Source of the DNA: JADZFO01 sp964512635
GTDB taxonomy: Bacteria; 4484-113; JAFGCY01
Reading direction: 5' to 3'
Length of the DNA: 64,000 nt
Assembly (NCBI GenBank): GCA_964512635.1
Contig: CAZEJB010000007.1
Span: 56,570 to 120,569 of the forward strand
Both the position numbers and the translations under genes were made by a program. Below the pieces are notes generated by a model that did not search any database, was not told the DNA's origin, and was given only the letters and a program-made list of their open reading frames with translations. Every line of letters starts with the position of its first letter. The stretch's first letter is position 1. Below, one piece after another: positions 6,214 to 13,379 of the stretch.

Positions 6214-8454
6214 ATCTCTCGCAAGCCACTCAACCTCCGCGTCGGCGTCGACTCCGGCGGCACCTTCACCGACTTCGTCTGGACACAACCCGACGACGCG
6301 GGCGTCTGGTCGCGCCACAGCTTCAAGCTGCACAGCACACCGGATGACCCGGCGCGCGCGGTGCTGGAGGGCGTGGAGCGGATCGTTTCCGGTCTTGTAG
6401 GTGCGGACCTCGGTGGCGCGGGCATGCCTGCCCGCAGAGCGCGGTCGGCGGGCGCGAACACCCGCCGCACCATGACCATCGATGTCATCCACGGCACGAC
6501 CGTCGCCACCAATGCGCTGCTGACGCGCAGCGGCGCGCGGGTTGTGCTGCTGACGACTGCGGGGATGGAGGACGTGCTGGAGATCGGCCGCCAGGACCGC
6601 CCCGCGCTGTATGACCTGCACCCTGCACTGCCCCCGCCGTTGGTGCCACGCGAGCTGCGCCTTGGCGTGCAGGAGCGCGTCGGCGTCAGCGAGACGCAGC
6701 CGGGGGCGCCGGAGGTGTTGATCGAGCTGAGCGCTGCCGAGGCGCAGCGGGCCGCGCGCAAGGTTAAGGCGCTTAAACCCGAAGCGGTGGCGGTCTGTCT
6801 GCTGCACAGCTATATGTATCCGCAGCATGAGCAACTGCTGGCCGCAGCGCTGCGCGCAGTTCTGCCAGCGGATGTGCCGGTGTTTCTAAGCAGCGAGCTT
6901 GACCCGCAACCGCGCGAGTATGAGCGCACATCGACGACGGTGATCCACGCCTATCTTTCGCGCGAAGTGGATGCATACTTGCGACGGCTCGAAGCCGGGC
7001 TGGCCGAGCTTGGCGCTCGCAGCGGCATCGCTTGCCGACTGAGCGTGCTGTCCAGCAGCGGCGGAACTTTGACGGCAGCGCAGGCCATCGCCCGTCCGGC
7101 CGAGCTGGTGCTGAGCGGCCCGGCCGGCGGAGTACGCGGCGCGGCAGCGGTGATGACGCGTGCATGGCTAAATGTGGAGGGCATCTCTGCCAGCGGAATT
7201 TTGAACGCAGGCTCGGTTTCTGAGACTTTGCAAACTTGGCCAATCAGCTCTTCGGCCAATGCTTCACGGGCGGGAACGCCCGCGCCACTGGGAGGCGGCC
7301 ACGGACGACCGCCCCACCAGACAAGCAGCTTCCTCGGACTCGACATGGGCGGCACATCCACCGATGTCTGCCTGGGCTGGGAAGGCCGCGTGGCTCTGGA
7401 CAGCGGGCGGCTGATTGAGGGCATGCCGCTGCGCACCGCGCGGCTGGCGGTGCACACTATCGGCGCCGGCGGCGGCAGTCTGGCCCGCGTCGGAAGTGGC
7501 GGAGCGCTGCTGGTTGGCCCGCAAAGCGCCGGGGCTGACCCCGGCCCGGCGGCCTATGGCCGCGGTGAAGGAGTGACCGTCACTGACGCCGCGTTGCTGA
7601 CCGGCCGGCTGCCAGACGGCTTGTTGCTGGGCACGGGATCCATTATCAGGCTGGATGCCAGTCGCGCCGCTAAGTACCTTAGCGCGCTGGCCAGGGAGCT
7701 GAAGCTCAATGCCGCGGCCTGCGCCGACGGCATCCTGCGGATCGCCGAGCAGCACATGGCCCAGGCCGTGCGCCAGGTCAGCCAGGCGCGCGGCTATGAC
7801 CCGCGGGCCTGCGTGCTGCTGCCCTTCGGCGGGGCCGGCGGGCTGTGCGCCTGTGGCGTGGCCGAGCAGCTTGGCATCACGCGCATTCTGGTGCCCGCCG
7901 ACGCCGGCTGTCTAAGCGCGCTGGGCGCGCTGCTGACCAGCCCAGAGCAAACGCGGATCATCAACGTCTTGCGCGTTGTTGACTCCTGGCCGGCGAAGGA
8001 GCTGCGCGAGTTGCTGGCCGGCCCAAAGGCTGAGCTGCAGGAAGAGTTCCGCACCTTCAGCTCGCGGCGCGTGCAGTGGAGCTGCCGCGCGCTGTGCCGC
8101 TACAGTGGTCAGGGCCATGAGCTGTCGATCCCCTGCTCGCCGGAGTACGAGAACCGTGTGCGGGTCGCCGAGTACTTCCACAGCGAGCATCAGCGTCAGT
8201 ACGGCTACAGCCGTAAAGACGCGCCGGTTGAGGTAGTCAGCCTGGTCCTGAGCGGACGCGCTGAGGAACCTGCGCCGCCGGGAGCCTGGGACTTTGAAGC
8301 GCGGTGGATCAACGCGGCGAACGGCAAGCCTCTCGCGGTCGGAAGAGCTGTGCGCGGCCCGCTGCTGGTCACCGAACCGAGCTGCACTGTGTTCGTCGCG
8401 GCGGGCTGGAAGGCGCAGGTGGATGGGCTGGGGAACTTGCTGCTGTTCTTGTAA
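6214..8454 (+). CDS. hyuA: Hydantoinase/oxoprolinase (HyuA-type) with two in-frame insertions and probable ATC start
   Basis: The frame opens after a stop at 6208-6210 and contains no ATG, GTG or TTG before the conserved N-terminus LRVGVDSGGTFTDFV (codons from 6235); the first standard start (GTG 6361) would delete that nucleotide-binding motif. ATC at 6214 is six bases after TACAAT and gives xSRKPLNLRVGVDSGG, so I take it as the start. Later family motifs are intact: IHGTTVATNALL, LSGPAGGVRGAAA, LGLDMGGTSTDVCL, GADPGPAAYGRG, LLPFGGAGG. The enzyme family performs ATP-dependent ring opening of 5-oxoproline or hydantoins. Two extra stretches interrupt it, encoded at 6397-6470 and roughly 7165-7330; removing them brings the length to about 670, near the family norm. 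Either a functional gene with a near-cognate start or an early pseudogene. Confidence 0.75.
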   Translation: MSRKPLNLRVGVDSGGTFTDFVWTQPDDAGVWSRHSFKLHSTPDDPARAVLEGVERIVSGLVGADLGGAGMPARRARSAGANTRRTMTIDVIHGTTVATNALLTRSGARVVLLTTAGMEDVLEIGRQDRPALYDLHPALPPPLVPRELRLGVQERVGVSETQPGAPEVLIELSAAEAQRAARKVKALKPEAVAVCLLHSYMYPQHEQLLAAALRAVLPADVPVFLSSELDPQPREYERTSTTVIHAYLSREVDAYLRRLEAGLAELGARSGIACRLSVLSSSGGTLTAAQAIARPAELVLSGPAGGVRGAAAVMTRAWLNVEGISASGILNAGSVSETLQTWPISSSANASRAGTPAPLGGGHGRPPHQTSSFLGLDMGGTSTDVCLGWEGRVALDSGRLIEGMPLRTARLAVHTIGAGGGSLARVGSGGALLVGPQSAGADPGPAAYGRGEGVTVTDAALLTGRLPDGLLLGTGSIIRLDASRAAKYLSALARELKLNAAACADGILRIAEQHMAQAVRQVSQARGYDPRACVLLPFGGAGGLCACGVAEQLGITRILVPADAGCLSALGALLTSPEQTRIINVLRVVDSWPAKELRELLAGPKAELQEEFRTFSSRRVQWSCRALCRYSGQGHELSIPCSPEYENRVRVAEYFHSEHQRQYGYSRKDAPVEVVSLVLSGRAEEPAPPGAWDFEARWINAANGKPLAVGRAVRGPLLVTEPSCTVFVAAGWKAQVDGLGNLLLFL
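6397..6470. repeat. Palindromic element inserted in frame in hyuA (first)
   Basis: Begins GTAGGTGCGGACC and ends CACCCGCCGCAC. It contains the hairpins GCGGGCATGCCTGCCCGC and GGCGGG...CCCGCC. It encodes an extra run starting VGADLGGAGMPARRA just before the conserved IHGTTVATNALL, where the family normally has only a short linker. Confidence 0.65.
7268..7317. repeat. Palindromic element inserted in frame in hyuA (second)
   Basis: Contains GGGCGGGAACGCCCGC and GGCGG...CCGCC arms. It lies inside a roughly 55-residue insertion (residues encoded about 7165-7330, ending ...GGGHGRPPHQTS) between ...AAAVMTRAW and LGLDMGGTSTDV, two segments that are nearly adjacent in the family. Confidence 0.6.
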
Positions 8455-8559
8455 GGCCTTGGGTTTATCTCCAGCCGGTCTTTAAGTGGAAAATACGGAG
8501 CCGACCAAGCAATGTTTCTACTTGAGAATTGTCACTCATTCACCTCACGCAGTCTCCAT

Positions 8560-8985
8560 TTAGACATCTGCTGAAAATACTGCTCGTAGAAAGAATGCGG
8601 TTACGATTGCTGCTCCTGCTAGTAATCCATATCCCCAAAGCAGCGTGAAACGCGCACCATTCCGAAGAAAACCTCGACTACCTAGCTCCCAGGCCGCCAA
8701 ATGGTCTCTCCGAATCAGTGTTTCCCTATCTCCAATTTCGTCGGCATAGCCTGGCTGGGAAACTATTAGCTCTTTGCCTTCATCATTGCCGTTTAGAATT
8801 TTGGCGAGATAGAAGTCATTTCCCGAATACTCGCCTGGGGGTCGTCCAACAGGCTCAATTATGCTCGCATCGCATTCCTCAGTTTGCTCCGCTCTGCGGA
8901 GTCCGCTGTGTCCGCGAATAACCAACCAAATGGCCAGCAGCCACCAAATCAACAACATTACATCCCTAGAATCAATGTTGCTCAT
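8560..8985 (-). CDS. Uncharacterised two-helix membrane protein
   Basis: 141 residues from ATG 8985 (MSNIDSRDVMLLIWW); the frame extends to a GTG at 9012 next to the xerC stop. An N-terminal helix (LLIWWLLAIWLVI) and a C-terminal helix (YGLLAGAAIVTAFFLRAVF) flank a hydrophilic loop of about 85 residues with GKELIVSQPGYADEIGDRE. No family recognised. Composition is AT-richer than its neighbours. It is immediately downstream of xerC on the same strand and may be cotranscribed with it. Confidence 0.65.
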   Translation of the reverse strand: MSNIDSRDVMLLIWWLLAIWLVIRGHSGLRRAEQTEECDASIIEPVGRPPGEYSGNDFYLAKILNGNDEGKELIVSQPGYADEIGDRETLIRRDHLAAWELGSRGFLRNGARFTLLWGYGLLAGAAIVTAFFLRAVFSADV

Positions 8986-9014
8986 AGTCGCCCGTCCAAT
9001 AAGATAGATCACCC

Positions 9015-10082
9015 CTACCGCTTCGCCCGCGGGTGCGTCTTCTCGTAGCTCTCCAGCAGCTGCTTACGCGTGATCTGCGTATAGACCTGCGTGGTGTTGA
9101 TGCTGCTGTGGCCCAGCAGCTCCTGCAGCAGGCGCACATCCGCCCCGCCCTCCAGCATATGCGTGGCGCAGGCATGCCGCAGCTTATGCGGTGAGACCGG
9201 CTTGAGGCAGCCGGCAAGCAGCGCCGCCTCATCAACGATGCGCTGGATCGCTCGCGGTCCGAGCGGCTGGCCGCGAGTGCTGAGCCACAGCGGCGCATCC
9301 TGGCCGGTTCCAGAAAGTCCAGCTGCGGCCAGTAAATCTCCCGCACCAGAGCTGCTCGCCCTGGCCGCCAGCAGCGGGCGCGACTGGCAGATGTAGCGTT
9401 CCAACAGCTCGGACGCGCGCTCGCCATAAGGCACTGTCCGCAGCTTGCTGCCCTTGCCGAGCACACTTAGCAGGCACTCGGAGCTGCGCAGGCTGCCCAG
9501 CCTCAGCCCGGCGCATTCGCTGACACGCAGACCGGCGGAGTAAAGGATGTGCAGGACTGCACTGTTGCGGAGGGCTACCGGGCCCTTGATCTCGTCAAAG
9601 GCTCGCACCAGCGCCAGGATTTCGTCGACATTGAAATAGGCCGGCAGCTGGCGGCTGTACTTCGGTGCGCTGGGAGAGGTCTGCGCCAGCCCTGAGTCGC
9701 CAGAAGCGACATCTCCGGCACCTGGCAACTGTCCGCTGAACTCAAGATAGCGCCGGTAAGCCTTAAGCGCGCTGACTGCCCGGGCCGCACTGCGGCTGCT
9801 CAGCACTCGCTTCGGCCCGGCATCGCGGCGGCCCGGCAGGCTGCGCTGCATGATGTAGAGCCCGACCTGGCTGCGTCCCAGCGCCCGCGCAGTTTCAAGC
9901 CCGTTGCCTTCACACCATTTATGAAAGGCAGACACATCCCGGATGTAGGCTTCAGCCGTCCGTGCGGCGCGTCCAAGTACCTGCTGCAGGTACGCGCCGA
10001 AGCTCAGCGCGGCCGCGCTGTCAGCCGACTCCTTATGGCCGGGAAAGTCTGACATGAACAAGTCCGGCGCGGCAGCGTTCAA
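9015..10082 (-). CDS. xerC: Tyrosine recombinase, XerC/XerD type
   Basis: 355 residues, TTG start. An N-terminal SAM-like core-binding domain (residues 25-115) is followed by the catalytic domain with all active residues visible: Arg186 in AGLRVSEC, Lys210 in LGKGSK, His299 and Arg302 in HKLRHACATHML, His325 in LLGHSSINTTQVY and nucleophile Tyr334. Such enzymes resolve chromosome dimers at dif or act in integration. The protein is longer than typical Xer (about 300) because of two linker-like expansions, residues 118-142 and 240-262; the first region includes the micro-palindrome GTCGC-cagaa-GCGAC (9696-9710). XerC versus XerD cannot be decided. It is divergent from the lipoprotein gene at 10142. 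Confidence 0.88.
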   Translation of the reverse strand: MNAAAPDLFMSDFPGHKESADSAAALSFGAYLQQVLGRAARTAEAYIRDVSAFHKWCEGNGLETARALGRSQVGLYIMQRSLPGRRDAGPKRVLSSRSAARAVSALKAYRRYLEFSGQLPGAGDVASGDSGLAQTSPSAPKYSRQLPAYFNVDEILALVRAFDEIKGPVALRNSAVLHILYSAGLRVSECAGLRLGSLRSSECLLSVLGKGSKLRTVPYGERASELLERYICQSRPLLAARASSSGAGDLLAAAGLSGTGQDAPLWLSTRGQPLGPRAIQRIVDEAALLAGCLKPVSPHKLRHACATHMLEGGADVRLLQELLGHSSINTTQVYTQITRKQLLESYEKTHPRAKR

Positions 10083-10120
10083 TGCATGTGGGCCAGGCCC
10101 AGCCGCGCGCAGGAATACTA

Positions 10121-10126
10121 TACAAT
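10121..10126 (+). promoter_or_regulatory. -10 box TACAAT before the FG-GAP lipoprotein
   Basis: TATACAATATATG lies 15 bases upstream of ATG 10142, giving a leader of only about 10 nt with no Shine-Dalgarno. An ATG inside it would encode only Met-Ser-stop. Confidence 0.4.
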
Positions 10127-10141
10127 ATATGAGTTAAACAA

Positions 10142-12010
10142 ATGACAATGCACAAACTCAAACGGATCCTGGGCGGGCTGCTCTGCGGGGGCACCCTGCT
10201 GCTGGCCTGCACCTGTGCGCGGGATGTGACGGGCGATATCGACGCCGAGCCCGAACCGGTGCTGGTGCGGCTGGGCATGCGAACACAGGGGAACTTCGAA
10301 GCGGATACCTGGTATTACTTCGTGGTCAACTTCAGCAAGTATCCAACATCGAACGCCGACACAGCCCCGCTTGACTCGATCTCCAGCGAAGACCGCGGAA
10401 AGAACTGGGAGCTGTATGTCATGTACCACCGTGACGAGACCCTTGGTGAGCAGCTGCTGACCCTGCAGCGCCCACGGGTTCCGACCCAGATCGGCACCGG
10501 CCTGGAGCCGGTGGATGCCGTGGCCGGTAACTTCACCCCCGGCGATGACACCCCGGCGGAAGTGGATGTGTTTGTCGCCTGCCGCGGCGCCAACCGAGTG
10601 CAACTGGTCAAGGGCCGCGAGCTGCTCCTGATCAACAACCGCTTTTTTGATGAGGCGGTTTCGATTGACGTCATGAATGGCCCGGCGCCGCTGCGGGTCC
10701 ACAGCCTTGATCTGGACGGCGACACTGACCTCGACCTGGCGGTGATTTATCAGGGCCGCGACGGCGAGGGCGGGCCTTTTGTGCGTTTCTTCCTGAGCGA
10801 CGGCAAAGGCACTTTTGCTCTGCAGAGCGAACTGGCCCTGCCGGAGCAGCCTGTCGACAGCATGCTGGTGGATGTAAACCCGGACACCGATACCGCGCCA
10901 GAGTTGCTGGTACTGACCCGCGATGCCGCGGGAAATGGCACGCTGCGGGTCTTCAACAATGACGGCGCAGCGGTAAACAACTTCACCGCGGGTGATACCG
11001 CTGAAGTCGGCCTGAACCCGGTGCAGATCAGTTCCGGCAACCTTGATGCGGATGATCTGGACCTCGCGATCGCGAACCGCGGCGCCGACGGCGGCAACGG
11101 ATCGGTCTCCGTGCTGCTTGGTGGTGGCGATGGTACTTTTGCCCCGGGCCCGGTACTGACAGCCACCGGTAACGTAACCGGCGTCAGCATTGCCAAGTTC
11201 TTTGGTACCGGCAATGATGTCGCCTACACCACGCTGGAAGGTGGAACCGTCGGCAAGGTGAATGTCTATCTGAAGGAAACTTCGGAGGACTTCGCACCGA
11301 CCCCGATCAGCAAGGTCTTAGTCAACAACGACCGTCCGCAGTCCATGATTGCCTTTGACAGTGACGCCGACAGCCGGGCCGAGGCCTATGTGGTCAACGG
11401 TATCCCTGGCAGCGGCAACAGCGCGATGCTGATTGAACGTGGCGAAGCTGTCACCGAAACCGGGTCGACCAACACGAACTTCGGTTGGAATGAGATTCAG
11501 CTGGCCTATCCCGTCGGCCTTGAGCCGAGCAGAATCATTCCCTCAACTCTGGATGCCAATGGTGTTCAGGACCTGATCATCACCAACTCCGGTTCTGGCA
11601 CCAATGGCAACAGCATCTCGCTGTTCTACGGCCTTGGCAAACACAACTACACCAATGCAGATGTCTTCTGGACCGACGAAGCGCCACAACTTCTGACCGC
11701 CCAGCCCTGGTACATCAGCCATACGATCGGGCCGAACTCCATCGAACTGGAGATCGACCCGCGACTGTTTTTCGACTTGACCAATGAAGTCCCGGAAGGC
11801 TTCCTGTTCGACTGGATGACCGGCACCACAGATGTCGAGCTGACCGACAACCTGCTGCAGGACGGCGAAATCCGTGAGCATTTCTCGAGCCCCGGTGCCG
11901 TGCCCTTCCGCGTGGACGTAATTGATAACGAGCAAACCAACCCCCGCGTACCGATCAGCGATGACGCGCCGCAGCAGGACATCATCGACTGGTACGTTGA
12001 AACGAGCTAA
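10142..12010 (+). CDS. FG-GAP/VCBS-repeat lipoprotein
   Basis: 622 residues. Signal peptide with lipobox ending LLLAC (Cys23). Repeated FG-GAP/VCBS-type units follow, each with Asp-rich calcium-like loops: DLDGDTDLDLAVIYQGRDG, DVNPDTDTAPELLVL, NLDADDLDLAIANRGAD, DSDADSRAEAYVVNG, TLDANGVQDLIITNSGSG. These usually fold as a beta-propeller on the cell surface and bind protein or ligand. It is the first gene of a plus-strand run; its TAA stop overlaps the next ATG by one base (TAATG at 12008-12012), so translation is coupled. Specific ligand unknown. Confidence 0.85.
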   Translation: MTMHKLKRILGGLLCGGTLLLACTCARDVTGDIDAEPEPVLVRLGMRTQGNFEADTWYYFVVNFSKYPTSNADTAPLDSISSEDRGKNWELYVMYHRDETLGEQLLTLQRPRVPTQIGTGLEPVDAVAGNFTPGDDTPAEVDVFVACRGANRVQLVKGRELLLINNRFFDEAVSIDVMNGPAPLRVHSLDLDGDTDLDLAVIYQGRDGEGGPFVRFFLSDGKGTFALQSELALPEQPVDSMLVDVNPDTDTAPELLVLTRDAAGNGTLRVFNNDGAAVNNFTAGDTAEVGLNPVQISSGNLDADDLDLAIANRGADGGNGSVSVLLGGGDGTFAPGPVLTATGNVTGVSIAKFFGTGNDVAYTTLEGGTVGKVNVYLKETSEDFAPTPISKVLVNNDRPQSMIAFDSDADSRAEAYVVNGIPGSGNSAMLIERGEAVTETGSTNTNFGWNEIQLAYPVGLEPSRIIPSTLDANGVQDLIITNSGSGTNGNSISLFYGLGKHNYTNADVFWTDEAPQLLTAQPWYISHTIGPNSIELEIDPRLFFDLTNEVPEGFLFDWMTGTTDVELTDNLLQDGEIREHFSSPGAVPFRVDVIDNEQTNPRVPISDDAPQQDIIDWYVETS

Positions 12011-12897
12011 TGCGCTGTCTGAGCAAGTTATTCGGCTGCTTCTTTGGCCTGCTGGTCCTGGTCGGGCTGGCGATTGCGGCGATGTATCTGTGGGTCTTTC
12101 CGCGGCTCGACACCATCTTTGCCGATGCTGTGCGCCGCGAGTTCATGCTCGCCCCGAGCAGTACGGTCAAGATGACACGCGGCAGCCTTATTGACACCCT
12201 GCAGGGCCAGGTCCCGGAAATGCTGGTTGAGGCCGACGAGGCCAAGATTGAAGGGCTGCTGGTCGAGGATGTAAAGCTGCTGGCAGAGGATGTGTCCTTT
12301 GACCTGCCGCGGACGCTGGCCACCGGCAACGCCGAGTGGAAGCACATGAGCTCCGGCCGGCTCGAGTTCAAAGTTTCCGAGAAGTCGCTGAAGGAACGCT
12401 GGGCCGGTGAGCTGGAGAAACGCGGCCTGAAGAAGGTTGAGGTCAAGCTGGCCGGCGGCGAAGTCAGCATCAGCGGGCTGCTGGATGCGGCAATCTTCAA
12501 GCTGCGGGTCGGCGCAAAGGGCAAGGTTGAGGTAGACGGTACCGACCGCATTGTTTTCAAACCCAGCGGTCTTGAGCTTGGCGGCGCGGACTTTGGCGTC
12601 GAGCAGGTCAATGCGATCTTTGCGGCATTGACACCGGTGCTTGACCTGGGTAGCCTCAAGCTTGGCGTTGGCGTCGAGAGCATGGAACCCCGGGACGGCT
12701 ACCTCTATGTTGTGGCCCGCAGTATGGAGCTTGATGATCTGTCACAGCGCATGAGCGAAAGCAGCGCGGGCGATGCAGAGGAGAATGATGCCGAAGAGAA
12801 GGCCGCGGGTGAGGCCGAAAACAGGGACGCAGCAGAAAGCAGCGCGGATGAAAAGGACAAGAAGAAAGACGCGGCTGCCTCAGGCAGTGGTGAGTAG
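12010..12897 (+). CDS. Membrane-anchored DUF2993/LmeA-like protein
   Basis: 295 residues. One N-terminal membrane helix (FGLLVLVGLAIAAMYLWVF) and then a periplasmic domain with beta-rich layout like DUF2993 (LmeA-type, lipid-binding) proteins: LEVEADEAKIEGLLVEDV-like region, SGRLEFKVSEKSL, VSISGLLDAAIFKL. The last 60 residues are extremely acidic and Ala/Glu/Lys rich (EENDAEEKAAGEAE), so a disordered tail. Overlaps the upstream lipoprotein stop by one base. Probable role in envelope lipid or glycan handling by family analogy only. Confidence 0.68.
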   Translation: MRCLSKLFGCFFGLLVLVGLAIAAMYLWVFPRLDTIFADAVRREFMLAPSSTVKMTRGSLIDTLQGQVPEMLVEADEAKIEGLLVEDVKLLAEDVSFDLPRTLATGNAEWKHMSSGRLEFKVSEKSLKERWAGELEKRGLKKVEVKLAGGEVSISGLLDAAIFKLRVGAKGKVEVDGTDRIVFKPSGLELGGADFGVEQVNAIFAALTPVLDLGSLKLGVGVESMEPRDGYLYVVARSMELDDLSQRMSESSAGDAEENDAEEKAAGEAENRDAAESSADEKDKKKDAAASGSGE

Positions 12898-12980
12898 CTG
12901 GTACAGACTCCCGGCGCCGGATGGCCGCGGGGATTAAGATAGGACGTGGCCGTCAGCGATGGCCCGCGCGGGAGGCAGGG

Positions 12981-13379
12981 ATGCTCAGGTTGGTGGGAAT
13001 TGCATTTGCACTGTCCGTGCTGCTGATTGGCGGCGCGGTGCTGTTCGCCCTGGCGGCTGACCCCGGCAGCAAGGATGACCCGCTGGTTACCCAGAGCTAT
13101 GTGCGTAACCTGGCCAACTTCAAGCGTACCGAGGTGCCGGCCAAGCGCAGCCTGCGTCTGTCGCCGGGGGCGGAGTTCGTGTTGCTTGACCCTGTCGAGC
13201 CCACTGCATGCCCCGGCCTGGACCCGCGCAAAAGCGTCGCGGTTGACCTCAGCGACGGCGAGCGGCTTGGCGCGGCCACTCTGGAGCCCTTCCACCACTA
13301 TGTGAACGGGGGCAATGGTGATCTCTTCCTGAAGTTCAACGCAAGCGTGACCCTATTGCTGAAGGGTGAATGGAAGTGA
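12981..13379 (+). CDS. Small anchored secreted protein of the DUF5693 operon
   Basis: 132 residues from ATG 12981, which is preceded by GGAGGCAGGG; the longer frame from 12921 lacks a site. One N-terminal membrane segment (GIAFALSVLLIGGAVLFAL), then DDPLVTQSYVRNL, a motif I recall from short hypothetical proteins of spore-forming bacteria, and a beta-rich remainder (LRLSPGAEFVLLDPVE). Its TGA (13377-13379) lies inside the next gene, which starts at 13370, so the two are coupled. Function unknown. Confidence 0.7.
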   Translation: MLRLVGIAFALSVLLIGGAVLFALAADPGSKDDPLVTQSYVRNLANFKRTEVPAKRSLRLSPGAEFVLLDPVEPTACPGLDPRKSVAVDLSDGERLGAATLEPFHHYVNGGNGDLFLKFNASVTLLLKGEWK

